From positions 1 to 44,516 of the forward strand of contig QVQE01000152.1 in NCBI GenBank assembly GCA_003584865.1: DNA of 44,516 nt, in the 5' to 3' direction. A program made the translations under genes and the position numbers. Source of the stretch: Methylococcales bacterium. Lineage in GTDB: Bacteria > Pseudomonadota > Gammaproteobacteria > Methylococcales > Methylomonadaceae. The notes under the pieces were generated by a model that searched no databases, was not told where the DNA came from, and was given only the letters and a program-made list of their open reading frames with translations. Below, in pieces: positions 35,768-44,516 of this stretch. Within the stretch, counting starts at the first letter, position 1; every line of letters starts with the position of its first letter.

Positions 35768-37408
35768 TTAGTGTGAGTCCAAAACATGTTCGGTAGGCAC
35801 AACAGTTGGCGGTGTAGTCCAAGTATGGTAAGGCAGTGGTGATGGTAAAGTCCACTCTAGGCTGTGCTTAGCCGCATCTTCCCAAACTTCGTCAGATACT
35901 TTTTCACCAGTACCGCCTCTTATAGTATCAATCACTATATACAAGAATAACAATTGGCTGACTCCAAATATAAAACCACCCACACTTGAAATCATATTCC
36001 AATCCGCAAATTGCACCGCATAATCAGGAATTCTGCGAGGCATACCCGCTAAGCCCAGGAAATGCTGAGGAAAAAACAAGACATTCACAGAAACAACCGA
36101 TATCCAAAAATGCAATTGACCAATTTTCTCGTTATACATGTGCCCCGTCCATTTAGGTAACCAGAAGTATCCCGCCGCCATCAAAATAAAGACAGACGCA
36201 GGTACTAAGGTGTAATGGAAATGGGCAACGATAAAATAAGTATCATGGTATTGAAAATCAGACGGTGCAATAGACATCATCAAGCCAGTAAAACCACCCA
36301 TGGTAAACAACACCACGAAAGCAATGGAAAACAGCATGGGGGTTTCAAAGGTCATCGCGCCTTTCCACATGGTCGCCGTCCAGTTAAATACTTTAACACC
36401 GGTTGGCACCGCAATAATCATAGTCGCATACATGAAATACAATTCACCGGCTAGAGGTAAACCGACCGTGAACATGTGATGCGCCCAAACGATAAAAGAC
36501 AAGAAGGCAATAGAACCTGTCGCCCATACCATTGAAGCATAACCAAACAAAGGCTTACGAGCAAATACGGGAATAATAGTAGAGGCAACACCAAACGTTG
36601 GCAGAATCATAATATAAACTTCTGGATGACCAAAGAACCAGAATATATGTTCATAAAGTACTGGGTCACCACCACCCGCTGCATTAAAGAAGCTAGTATG
36701 GAAAAATTTATCAGTCAACAACATGGTTACTGCGCCAGCGAATACAGGCATAACAGCAATTAACAAAAAGGCAGTAATCAACCAAGTCCATACGAACAAA
36801 GGCATATCCATCAACTTCATAGAGGGCGCACGCATATTGAAAATAGTCGCGATAATATTGATCGCGCCCATGATCGAAGAAATACCCAATAAATGTACCG
36901 AGAAAATAGCAAACGGTAACGCTTTACCTACAGTAATGGGTTGCAGCACTAAAGGTGGATACAACGTCCAACCACCATTGGGTGCTCCTCCCTCCATAAA
37001 TAAAGTACTCGCTAATAACAACACGCCCGCGACCAACATCCAGAAACTCATGTTGTTCATACGAGGTAAAGCCATATCAGCAGCACCAATCATTAATGGA
37101 ATTTGCCAGTTAGCCAAACCCACAAAAGCAGGCATAACTGCACCAAATACCATCACTAGAGCGTGCATGGTGGTCATTGAATTAAAAAATGCAGGATCTA
37201 CAAACTGTAAACCTGGCTCAAATAATTCAGCCCGAATAACCATGGCCATTGCACCACCGACAAAAAACATCGCTAAGGCAAATAATAAATACAATGTACC
37301 AATATCTTTATGATTGGTAGTCGTAATCCATCTTAACAGACCCTTAGCAGGACCGTGATCGTGATGATCATCAGCATGATGATCATGTTCATCTACGACA
37401 GCAGACAT
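35768..37408 (-). CDS. ctaD: Cytochrome c oxidase subunit I
   Basis: A 546-residue heme-copper subunit with twelve helices. Seen: TTMHALVMVFGAVMP with a heme a ligand, WFFGHPEVYIMILPTFG with the CuB histidine and cross-linked tyrosine (A-type oxidase), the paired CuB His in IVWAHHMFTVG, the K-channel stretch, and FIVAHFHYTLV with heme ligands. The N-terminus is rich in His and Asp (DEHDHHADDHHDHG, about 5-18), which is unusual and may bind metal. Confidence 0.97.
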   Translation of the reverse strand: MSAVVDEHDHHADDHHDHGPAKGLLRWITTTNHKDIGTLYLLFALAMFFVGGAMAMVIRAELFEPGLQFVDPAFFNSMTTMHALVMVFGAVMPAFVGLANWQIPLMIGAADMALPRMNNMSFWMLVAGVLLLASTLFMEGGAPNGGWTLYPPLVLQPITVGKALPFAIFSVHLLGISSIMGAINIIATIFNMRAPSMKLMDMPLFVWTWLITAFLLIAVMPVFAGAVTMLLTDKFFHTSFFNAAGGGDPVLYEHIFWFFGHPEVYIMILPTFGVASTIIPVFARKPLFGYASMVWATGSIAFLSFIVWAHHMFTVGLPLAGELYFMYATMIIAVPTGVKVFNWTATMWKGAMTFETPMLFSIAFVVLFTMGGFTGLMMSIAPSDFQYHDTYFIVAHFHYTLVPASVFILMAAGYFWLPKWTGHMYNEKIGQLHFWISVVSVNVLFFPQHFLGLAGMPRRIPDYAVQFADWNMISSVGGFIFGVSQLLFLYIVIDTIRGGTGEKVSDEVWEDAAKHSLEWTLPSPLPYHTWTTPPTVVPTEHVLDSH

Positions 37409-37463
37409 ACTTTATACCTCGAAAATTATTAAAAAAGAGTGAGTCGATAACAACATCTGAAGC

Positions 37464-38585
37464 TTATTCATCATCATCGGGAAGAGCTGTTTGCTTAGGC
37501 TGTAATTCATCACCTACTTTATTACCCAAATTGTTACGCACGTACGTCATCAGCTCAGCAAACTCTTTGCCACTCAGTTTGTCAAATTTGGGCATTTTTG
37601 AAGTGCCCGCACGTAAGAAGCCATCTAAAGACTCCCACTTTCCTGTCACAATTGCACTGCCGGTCAAAGCAGGAATTAACCCCGGAACGCCTGCACCGCC
37701 AATTTGATGACAGCCTACACAATTCTTCAAATAAACTGATTCCCCATGTGCCATCAATTGCTGAGTCGATTGATCACTCAAGTCCGGCTTTTGTTTTTGC
37801 AGCTCTAAAGTTCTCTTAACCCAGGCATCATAGTCCGGTTGTTCCATGGCAATCACTACGATAGGCATAAAACCATGATCCCGACCACATAACTCGGTAC
37901 ATTGACCGCGATAAGTACCCGGTTTTTCTACATAAGTCGATGCTTCATTAATAAAACCAGGATTAGCATCTTTTTTCCAACCGAAATCAGGTACCCACCA
38001 AGAATGAATAACATCCATTGAGGTTAACACAAAACGGACTTTTTTCTTGACAGGAATAACCAGTGGTTTATCAACATTCAATAAGTAGTGAGGCACTGAA
38101 CGCGGATCAGCACCCACCGTTCTGTGTACCTTTTCACTGGCTTCATCTAAATGACTTTCAAAATGAATGTCATTATCCAGATATTTATAATCCCAATACC
38201 ATTGACGACCCGTCACTTGAATCGTCATGTCAGACTTTTCAACATCATTTAATTCCAACATGGTTTTTGTTGCTGGAATCGCCATGCCAATCAAAATCAG
38301 CGTCGGAATAATAGTCCAGATAATTTCGACAGTAGTGTTCTCATGAAATTGAGCTGCGACATATCCTTTTGATTTACGATGATGGTAAATCGAATAAAAC
38401 ATGGCACCAAACACACCAATGCCTATAAATACGCAAATCCACAGAATCAGCATATGCAGATCATAAATGTCATTACTGACTTTTGTGACCCCTTTCATTA
38501 AATTGAGCGTATAGTCCGCATGCGCTGTTCCTAGCCCTAAAGCCAGTAGGATCAGACCTGCGAATAGTTGCTTTGCTTTGTTCAC
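37464..38585 (-). CDS. ctaC: Cytochrome c oxidase subunit II with cytochrome c domain
   Basis: A 373-residue subunit with signal peptide (about 1-23), two helices, a CuA domain (HSWWVPDFGWKKDANPG; CTELCGRDHGFMPI near 231-244) and a C-terminal cytochrome c domain with heme site CVGCHQ near 291-296 and an axial Met in KMPKFDKL. The fused cytochrome makes this a caa3-like subunit II. First gene of the operon; its promoter should lie in 38586-38760. Confidence 0.96.
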   Translation of the reverse strand: MNKAKQLFAGLILLALGLGTAHADYTLNLMKGVTKVSNDIYDLHMLILWICVFIGIGVFGAMFYSIYHHRKSKGYVAAQFHENTTVEIIWTIIPTLILIGMAIPATKTMLELNDVEKSDMTIQVTGRQWYWDYKYLDNDIHFESHLDEASEKVHRTVGADPRSVPHYLLNVDKPLVIPVKKKVRFVLTSMDVIHSWWVPDFGWKKDANPGFINEASTYVEKPGTYRGQCTELCGRDHGFMPIVVIAMEQPDYDAWVKRTLELQKQKPDLSDQSTQQLMAHGESVYLKNCVGCHQIGGAGVPGLIPALTGSAIVTGKWESLDGFLRAGTSKMPKFDKLSGKEFAELMTYVRNNLGNKVGDELQPKQTALPDDDE

Positions 38586-38761
38586 GGAGCAGCCTCTTCG
38601 ATAGTAGTTATAAATTCTTGCAAATGCTAAATCGCCTCATAATTTCAAGACACTGTTGTTATCTTAATTTCTGCGTACGACAAATATCACAAAAAACGCA
38701 TAGATTTTAACCCATGACGCTTATCTATACTAGATGTCCTTTTATGATTTTAATTTAACGC

Positions 38762-38802
38762 AAAAAAAAAGCTTGTGACTTTATTTTGTCACAAGCTTTT
38801 TT
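38762..38802. terminator. Bidirectional terminator after bacteriohemerythrin
   Basis: GCTTGTGAC (38771-38779) pairs with GTCACAAGC (38788-38796), with nine A on the left and six T on the right, 20 bases past the hemerythrin stop. Confidence 0.92.
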
Positions 38803-38822
38803 AAGTCAATAAACGATTTATG

Positions 38823-39221
38823 TCAACTGTTTAATGCTTCCGCATACGCTTTATCGAAAGTAGGGATATGATGATCTAACCATCCTTTAACGAGTTGCCC
38901 CACTTCTTCGGTCACTTCTGCCTCACCTGCATGGAATTTGGTCTGTAAACCGCCACATATTCCAACTAAAGCCACATGTTCTGCTTTATGAGCATCATAA
39001 GCAGAGTAGCTCTTAACCATCATTTCTTTTTCTTCATGATCAAAATGACCTACCACATAAGCGATCAAATCATCCAATTGTGTACCAATTGCTGCGCGTT
39101 CGGCACCACCGACTGCCAAGTCATATAACTTATTCAGCTTATCAAATAAAATTTGATGTTCTTCGTCAGCAAATCCAACATTAGTGCCGTATTGATCAGC
39201 TGTCCACGTAATTAAAGCCAT
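38823..39221 (-). CDS. Bacteriohemerythrin
   Basis: A 132-residue single-domain hemerythrin. Ligands visible are H22 (DEEHQILF), H58 and HFDHEEKEM around 59-66, H77/H81 in DAHKAEHVAL, and HHIPTFD near the C-terminus. It binds O2 reversibly at a di-iron site. A strong AGGAGA precedes the ATG. Such proteins carry oxygen to particulate methane monooxygenase in methanotrophs; its place beside the oxidase operon would also suit oxygen supply to respiration. Confidence 0.95.
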   Translation of the reverse strand: MALITWTADQYGTNVGFADEEHQILFDKLNKLYDLAVGGAERAAIGTQLDDLIAYVVGHFDHEEKEMMVKSYSAYDAHKAEHVALVGICGGLQTKFHAGEAEVTEEVGQLVKGWLDHHIPTFDKAYAEALNS

Positions 39222-39310
39222 GATTTATTCTCCTGTTGTTATTTTTGTCGTAGCAGTTTTAATTTTAAACCGCATGAAAAGTATGGATTAATTATGACTA
39301 ATAGTCAAAC

Positions 39311-41239
39311 TTAATGTAATTTACTTATAAAAGATGCCCCAATTCGACAATCACCACTCACCGAATGATCAAGCACCCCTTGCTCGAAATCCCTATAAGT
39401 AGGCAACTGAAAAGCAATTCGGTTAATTTTTCCACTTGAAAATTCAAACTCAATGGCTCCCCCTTTCGCTCTAGGGCTGTTTGGTTTAGTGGTAAACAAC
39501 ACAAAACCAGCGTTAGCAATCGGCTGCCCCTGTTGATCAGGTGCTAAACGCGCACAACTAAACTCATTAAATGCCAATCCCGTAATAACTTGTACTAACT
39601 GACGTGCTGTTACGATAAGCCCCTCACCAGGAATAGTTATTGGTACAGAAACCACTGGGATTGCCGCCTGACTAGTTTCTGACGCAGGCGCAGGTACTGA
39701 AGTACCCCCTGAAGGTGAACCTGATAGCAACGAAGAGTTGATTACAGGTGGTGTAACTGGCTCAACCATTGGTGGTGATAATAATTTCTCTAAACCAAAA
39801 TCGCCTAAATGATTTTGCAACAACACAGTTCCATCACCATTTTTAGTGGTTGCCAACAATGGATACAACTGTTGCTCCATTTCAACCTTGCTAGGATTAT
39901 TAAGAACTGAAATCAGTTGCCGTTCAATCGATTTAAGCGGAGATAGTAACTGCTCTTTTTTCTGACTAATCGATTCCATTTGCTGCCAATCAATTTGAGA
40001 GTTAACAGATAACCCCATTAATTTCATCACCGTATAATCTTCTGTTGCTAAACACGAACTAAAGTTTTTAGCCTGATAACCCGCCATTACGTTCGTAGAA
40101 ATTTCGGCATTCTGAACTTTCTGGGGAGACAGATTATAATTTTTCCAATCATTACTATTTGTTAAGAAATAATAAAGAAAGGCATTACGATCAAACTTAT
40201 TAAAACCCAAATCTTTCAACACTAGCTTTATTTTTCGGCAATTATTATCCACCTCAGCGTAATTAGCCCAATCAGGTTTTAAATTTGGTTTTGCTGGATG
40301 CTTTGAATCTTCAATCATTTGTAACAGCTTAACTTCACCGGATGCTGACTTAATAGGCGAATAACTAATCTCATCAAACGTTAAATCTCTCGCATCAGGA
40401 ACCCCATTCGCAGAACTCTTTAACAACAAGGAAGGAATAAGCTCCGGAAAAATCTTTAACTCCCCTAGTGGCTGAGTATCCGCGCCAAAAATATTAACCC
40501 CACCTTCAGCTACGGCATACACTTTAAACAAGGTTTGATTAAGCACACCTGTTTTTCCCGAGAAATCAACCAATGGGGGCAATGAATGAGACTCTGAACT
40601 ATTTTTGACAGTTGTTTTACTCGCTGTAGATAAGGGGGTTGTTTTTACCAACTGACCAGCAAACTGTCCAACGACGGCAACGCCCATTCCCACACCCGTT
40701 AAGGCTAATAAATTACTTGCCGCAGTGACATCATTGGTTAAACCTGAAACATCCATATCACTATTAGCGCTGGATATAAAACTGTAATCAACATCGGTTG
40801 CTTTACCCGAATCCAAACGTATCCAAGGCGTCAAAATTGTTTTCTTAGCGTCAAATTTAAAATTACATTTCCCGGAAGACGCCTTATACACAAACCCCGG
40901 CACCTCATTATTAAACTTAAGAACCTCATTACGAATAGTAAAAACCAAAGAAGAAGACAAATCCCCTTTCTCATAAGAAGGGGTCATATTATTACAACCC
41001 GCCTTTAATACGTTATCGCCTTTAAAATTGAATTCAGAAATTAACCGCACATAATAATCATCTCCGTCAATCACTTCAAAACCCGGTAAAGACTGGAATT
41101 GATGCAACTGAGTAGATTGTACAGACTGCGGATCATTATTATTTTGACTCGATGGATAATCAATTGCAATTTGCCGAGTCGATGTACATCCTGCCAACAT
41201 ACAGCTGGCGATTAAACTAACTACATAACGATTAGACAT
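39311..41239 (-). CDS. Large lipoprotein of unknown function
   Basis: A 642-residue lipoprotein with a lipobox at MLAGCTS (C18). After it comes a Gln/Asn/Ser stretch, a soluble domain to about residue 180, a glycine-rich hydrophobic stretch (LLALTGVGMGVAVVGQFAG) near 180-200, then a mostly soluble region with a Pro/Ser/Thr-rich linker near 495-530 and a C-terminal domain. No family recognised. The HEAT-repeat gene lies upstream on the same strand at 94 bases, so they may be cotranscribed. Confidence 0.8.
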   Translation of the reverse strand: MSNRYVVSLIASCMLAGCTSTRQIAIDYPSSQNNNDPQSVQSTQLHQFQSLPGFEVIDGDDYYVRLISEFNFKGDNVLKAGCNNMTPSYEKGDLSSSLVFTIRNEVLKFNNEVPGFVYKASSGKCNFKFDAKKTILTPWIRLDSGKATDVDYSFISSANSDMDVSGLTNDVTAASNLLALTGVGMGVAVVGQFAGQLVKTTPLSTASKTTVKNSSESHSLPPLVDFSGKTGVLNQTLFKVYAVAEGGVNIFGADTQPLGELKIFPELIPSLLLKSSANGVPDARDLTFDEISYSPIKSASGEVKLLQMIEDSKHPAKPNLKPDWANYAEVDNNCRKIKLVLKDLGFNKFDRNAFLYYFLTNSNDWKNYNLSPQKVQNAEISTNVMAGYQAKNFSSCLATEDYTVMKLMGLSVNSQIDWQQMESISQKKEQLLSPLKSIERQLISVLNNPSKVEMEQQLYPLLATTKNGDGTVLLQNHLGDFGLEKLLSPPMVEPVTPPVINSSLLSGSPSGGTSVPAPASETSQAAIPVVSVPITIPGEGLIVTARQLVQVITGLAFNEFSCARLAPDQQGQPIANAGFVLFTTKPNSPRAKGGAIEFEFSSGKINRIAFQLPTYRDFEQGVLDHSVSGDCRIGASFISKLH

Positions 41240-41332
41240 GTATTAAACCTTATACCGCACACTATACGGCGCTTCAAAATAAAACATTTAACGGAGAATC
41301 AAACAAAATTTACCTACAGATTAATCAAATGC

Positions 41333-43174
41333 TTAATTGTATCTCGCACTTTTATTCTGCCTATCCACAGTGGGTGAACGCTTAAACACAATAGTTACGA
41401 CATACCAAATCACTTTTAGAAACAGTGTAATACCAAAAGCCACCAATACCCCCCACTGGAAGATACCTCCCCATGTAGATCCTTCTTTAAACTGCGGATA
41501 ATAAGGGGTAATACTAGCCAAATATCTAAAACAGAAGACAGAGACGATTAAGACCCCAATACTTACATAAAACTTTTTCCCCTTGAGAAACAAGGGGAAA
41601 AATGCCAATAAAGGACAAGCCACCATTATCAGGAGAAAAGTTTTATTAATCAATAGTGTTAATAGAGGATCCTGTATCTGTGCCAACCTTTCTGCAGTTG
41701 CCGTACTGACCTCAATTGTTTTATCCTCTAAAAGAGGAGCGATAGTATGGATGGCATCCGTACCCTGTAAATCTAGCAGCGCATTCATGGCACCTATCCG
41801 TATCTTTGGGTTATAATTTTTTAAAAGAAACACCAGCGATGGAATTGCTTCCTTAGCCTCTAATTTTGCCACGGCTGCTATCGCCACGAGGCGCACATTA
41901 ACGTCTTTATCTTGTAAAAGAGAAATAATTTTTGGCGTCGCTTCTTTTGCCTGCAAAACATTTAATGTTGTAATCGCTACAGTGCGTATATTTTTATTGG
42001 TGTCTTTCAAAAGTGGCAAGACATTAGAAATTACTTCACCTTTATTGCGTAATAAATTGTCTTCTTGCAGTTTCGTCAATATTTCCAATGCCCGGATTCT
42101 TACCTGGACATCACTATCATTTAACAAGGTAACAACGTAAGGGGTCAATGTTTTTTCTTGCAAATGGTATAACGAATTTATCGCCTGAATACGCACACTG
42201 GCAACAATATCATTTAAAAGTGGAGTAATTCTGGAAATTGATTTTTCTCCCTGAAGATCCTCTAAAGCTGCGATCGTGTTACTGCGTATATCAGGATTGG
42301 AATCTTTCAACAGCGGAACAAGTCCGGGAGCCGCTTCTTTTGCCTGTGCTTTGCGCAACAGATCTATCGCAGAAAGACGTAATTTTACATTTGAATCATT
42401 CAAAAAAAACATAATACTTGGCACCGCTCTTTGTGCGTCTAAATTCTGTAATACCTTCATAGCTCTTAAACGTACATTATCATCCTGATCGTTTAACAGA
42501 GACATAATACCGGGAAATGCCTTTTTTCCTTGCAATAGCTCCAGCATCTCCATCGCTCGAATACGAATAGCACTTTCATTATCTTCCAAAAGTTCTGTAA
42601 TACCAGGGATAGCCTCATTTGCCCGAAATTCAGATAACGTGTTCATAGCCGCCAAACGTACGCTGCTTTCATCATCGTTTAATAGTAGGATAATGCCGGG
42701 AATCGCTTCTCTAGCATCTAATTGCAATAAAACCTGCATGGCTCTGGTGCGGATACTGCTGTCTTTTTCATGTAGTAGAGAAATAATGCTTGGAATGGCT
42801 TCTCTTGCATGGAATTGCACTAAGACATTAATTGCTTTATTCCGTACAGCGCTATCCGTATCTTGCATACGAGGAATAATGCTGGGGATAGCTTTTTTTG
42901 CACCTAATTGCCCTAGCGCTTCAATTGCTGCTTCACGGACATAGGCTTCGCTATCTTTCAGGAAAGGTATAATACTAGGGATTGATTTTTGTTCAACTAA
43001 ACTTTGTAAAAGTTGCAATACGTCTGTTTTACTATTGCTCAGGTTATTTCCTTCCACACATCTATTTTCAGTTCCAGAGGGATAATTAGTACAGTTTTTT
43101 GTTTTTTCAGCCAGAACTGCATGATTAACTAAAACCAAGATCATGGAAAAAATAAAATGCGGAATTATTTTCAT
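41333..43174 (-). CDS. Periplasmic HEAT-repeat protein with C-terminal helices
   Basis: A 613-residue protein: signal peptide (ending VLA near 22), about thirteen HEAT-like repeats of 31 residues each (about 60-480), then three hydrophobic helices (about 505-525, 533-552, 573-597). The repeat reads like A-I-P-x-I-x-x-L-L-x-D-x-x-x-x-V-R-x-x-A-[IM]-x-x-L-x-x-L-x-A-x-E. This is a PBS-lyase/HEAT scaffold that binds another protein; the even spacing and repeat similarity suggest growth by duplication. Partner unknown; the adjacent lipoprotein is a candidate. The repeats would face the periplasm. Confidence 0.85.
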   Translation of the reverse strand: MKIIPHFIFSMILVLVNHAVLAEKTKNCTNYPSGTENRCVEGNNLSNSKTDVLQLLQSLVEQKSIPSIIPFLKDSEAYVREAAIEALGQLGAKKAIPSIIPRMQDTDSAVRNKAINVLVQFHAREAIPSIISLLHEKDSSIRTRAMQVLLQLDAREAIPGIILLLNDDESSVRLAAMNTLSEFRANEAIPGITELLEDNESAIRIRAMEMLELLQGKKAFPGIMSLLNDQDDNVRLRAMKVLQNLDAQRAVPSIMFFLNDSNVKLRLSAIDLLRKAQAKEAAPGLVPLLKDSNPDIRSNTIAALEDLQGEKSISRITPLLNDIVASVRIQAINSLYHLQEKTLTPYVVTLLNDSDVQVRIRALEILTKLQEDNLLRNKGEVISNVLPLLKDTNKNIRTVAITTLNVLQAKEATPKIISLLQDKDVNVRLVAIAAVAKLEAKEAIPSLVFLLKNYNPKIRIGAMNALLDLQGTDAIHTIAPLLEDKTIEVSTATAERLAQIQDPLLTLLINKTFLLIMVACPLLAFFPLFLKGKKFYVSIGVLIVSVFCFRYLASITPYYPQFKEGSTWGGIFQWGVLVAFGITLFLKVIWYVVTIVFKRSPTVDRQNKSARYN

Positions 43175-43434
43175 AGTTAATGAACTGTATTAATAGGAAC
43201 ATAGAGTATATATGCTTTCCTTATTTCTTGCACGACAGGCAACACGGGTTAAATCAATACGATCATTAATCTTTTATCTCAGAGTTTCTATCACCCATTA
43301 AATGATTCATTGTTAGAATATGTAACCGATATTCAGCACCCTATTGGTATCTTATTGATATTCAATTAACTGGTTTTTAATACTTATTTTTTAGGGTGTA
43401 GAATATCGGTTATAACTATAACTATAAGTCTGCG

Positions 43435-43941
43435 TTAAAAACTACCTATGTAATCCATTTTTCCTACATCGACTCCATTATGGCGAAGAATTGCGTAGGT
43501 ACAGGTCAAATGAAAATGAAAGTTAGGAATTACAAAATCAACTAAGTAAGCTTGGCCTAAAAACTTAAACTCCCGGCTACCAAATTTAACGGTAATATCG
43601 CGTTCTTCACTGCCATCAATTTGTGAAGCCTCAATACTTTGTAAAAAAGCGACAGTCTTGGCAACACGTGCTTGTAACTCTGCAAAAGTAGCTTCATTAT
43701 CTTCATAACTGGGAACCTCTATACCCGCTAAGCGAGCCGCGCAACCTTTAACCATATCAGTAGCAATTTGCACTTGACGGCTTAGAGGAAACATATCGGG
43801 TGTTAAGCGAGCATTAATAAAAATAGCAGGCGCAATTTTCTTTGCTTCAGCGTGCGCGGCTGCTTTATCCAGGATTGTAGATAAATTATCTAACATACGT
43901 ATAAATGCAGGAATAGAGGCTTGATACATAGTCAATGACAT
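43435..43941 (-). CDS. DUF1993 protein
   Basis: A 168-residue soluble helical protein matching DUF1993: MYQASIPAFIRMLDNL at the start, PDMFPLSRQVQIATDMVKG near 48-66, and NFHFHLTCTYAILRHNGVDVGK at the end (as NFHFHLTCTY and LRHNGVDVGK). The family has a DinB-like four-helix fold; its function is not known. Monocistronic by appearance. Confidence 0.88.
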   Translation of the reverse strand: MSLTMYQASIPAFIRMLDNLSTILDKAAAHAEAKKIAPAIFINARLTPDMFPLSRQVQIATDMVKGCAARLAGIEVPSYEDNEATFAELQARVAKTVAFLQSIEASQIDGSEERDITVKFGSREFKFLGQAYLVDFVIPNFHFHLTCTYAILRHNGVDVGKMDYIGSF

Positions 43942-44008
43942 ACAGATTTAACTCCATGAATTAAGTGAGGGGGGGTGTAAATGACATTATAAGGGAAACT
44001 GATGTTAA

Positions 44009-44257
44009 TCTGTTTTTTGTAATAGCGTATATACTCTTTGGGTTGATTTTATACCCCAAACAACCCAGCGATTTTTGCAACAGTGGTGCCAAACTTTACG
44101 GCAATGTCAAGGATACAAACAACTCGAAGCCAGTCTGCAAAAAGATATTAAAGCCTTCTTTGGCGATTATAAAAACGCCCTCGTCTCTGCCACCACGCTT
44201 TTATATCAAATCAGTCATACCGAATTAATGACTATAAAAGCCCTATTATCATGTTGA
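44009..44257 (+). pseudogene. C-terminal gene fragment, unknown
   Basis: A frame without a start codon upstream (stop at 44006) reads FIPQTTQRFLQQWCQTL, then GYKQLEASLQKDIKAFF and ends at 44257. It looks like the end of a helical protein that has lost its 5' part. It overlaps the end of the next minus-strand gene. I do not recognise the family. Confidence 0.3.
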
Positions 44258-44516
44258 TTTATTATTTGAATGCTTCTTGCGGCACCACATTTAAATCTAA
44301 AGATAGAACTGGATTGTCGTTCTGCTGGTTTTTTCTGAGATTGAATTTCTATTCGCTTAGTTATAAGCGATTGATCCTGGTACATTTCCCTATCCAGACT
44401 AAATCCTCTTGTACTTAAATCGTCTAAAGAGATAGCTGATTCAATCACAGAGCCATTTATAATGTGTTCAGGAGAATAGATCACACGTAATAAATATTCA
44501 TCATCGGCAACTATTC
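44215..44516 (-). CDS. Hypothetical protein, cut by the window edge
   Basis: The frame is open to the right edge, so only the last 100 or so residues are seen. Readable parts are VADDEYLLRVIYSPEHI, NGSVIESAISLDDLSTRGFS and IFRFKCGAARSIQI. The edge before the first in-frame ATG (44484) encodes residues that fit the same protein, so the true start is likely outside. No family is assigned. Confidence 0.55.
   Translation of the reverse strand, partial: IVADDEYLLRVIYSPEHIINGSVIESAISLDDLSTRGFSLDREMYQDQSLITKRIEIQSQKKPAERQSSSIFRFKCGAARSIQIINQHDNRAFIVINSV

Noticed and set aside
36723-37313. Long plus-strand frame opposite ctaD
   Set aside because: A 196-codon antisense shadow of a highly conserved gene; no motif or start signal.
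41690-43000. Regular DNA repeats of about 93 bases, at first sight a CRISPR-like or minisatellite array
   Set aside because: They are codon-level repeats of HEAT units in an open frame; sequence varies in each unit and there are no identical repeats with unique spacers.

Overview
The window is chromosomal DNA of an AT-leaning Gram-negative bacterium. The aa3-type cytochrome oxidase operon with CtaG and SURF1, the ftsY-ftsE-ftsX-rpoH order, the free-standing bacteriohemerythrin and the cell-envelope glycosyltransferases suggest a gammaproteobacterium, plausibly a Methylococcales methanotroph. That assignment is an inference: no methane-oxidation gene lies in the window.

Left part (1-5.9 kb): a transposase remnant, then a tightly coupled ATPase plus TOPRIM-like pair that resembles the PARIS/OLD class of defence systems. 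Next, on the minus strand, is a family 2A encapsulin operon: an SrpI-type shell protein and its cysteine desulfurase cargo, whose long disordered N-terminus carries five copies of a putative shell-targeting motif. 6-17.9 kb: an ICMT-like membrane methyltransferase, a GtrA-GT2 fusion, a GT-C-like membrane protein, a large secreted protein with four Ig-like repeats and a glycosidase-like domain, an NhaD antiporter with a possible attenuator, a CgeB-like glycosyltransferase and a hemerythrin-PAS-GGDEF protein. 17.9-20 kb: a cysK-epsC cysteine-synthesis operon. 20-20.6 kb: remains of an RND efflux operon. 21-25.4 kb: a molybdenum hydroxylase operon (2Fe-2S subunit, Moco subunit, XdhC, MocA-like). 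25.7-28.5 kb: multicopper oxidase and rpoH.

28.5-38.6 kb: ftsX, ftsE, a single reading frame that fuses heme A synthase (COX15/CtaA) to the SRP receptor FtsY, then an SCO-like protein, SURF1, a DUF2909 gene and the cytochrome oxidase operon ctaC-ctaD-small protein-ctaG-ctaE. 38.8-44.5 kb: bacteriohemerythrin, a lipoprotein, a HEAT-repeat membrane protein, a DUF1993 protein and a gene cut by the right edge.

Two observations stand out. (1) The encapsulin operon and the distant cysK-epsC operon begin with the same promoter plus a nearly identical leader that ends in an intrinsic terminator. Over 68 aligned bases without gaps 58 are identical, while the terminator arms differ in sequence but still pair. 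This looks like an undescribed attenuator or riboswitch-like element joining cysteine synthesis to the cysteine-desulfurase nanocompartment. (2) The CtaA-FtsY fusion would anchor the SRP receptor through an eight-helix heme-biosynthesis enzyme in place of the usual acidic A domain.
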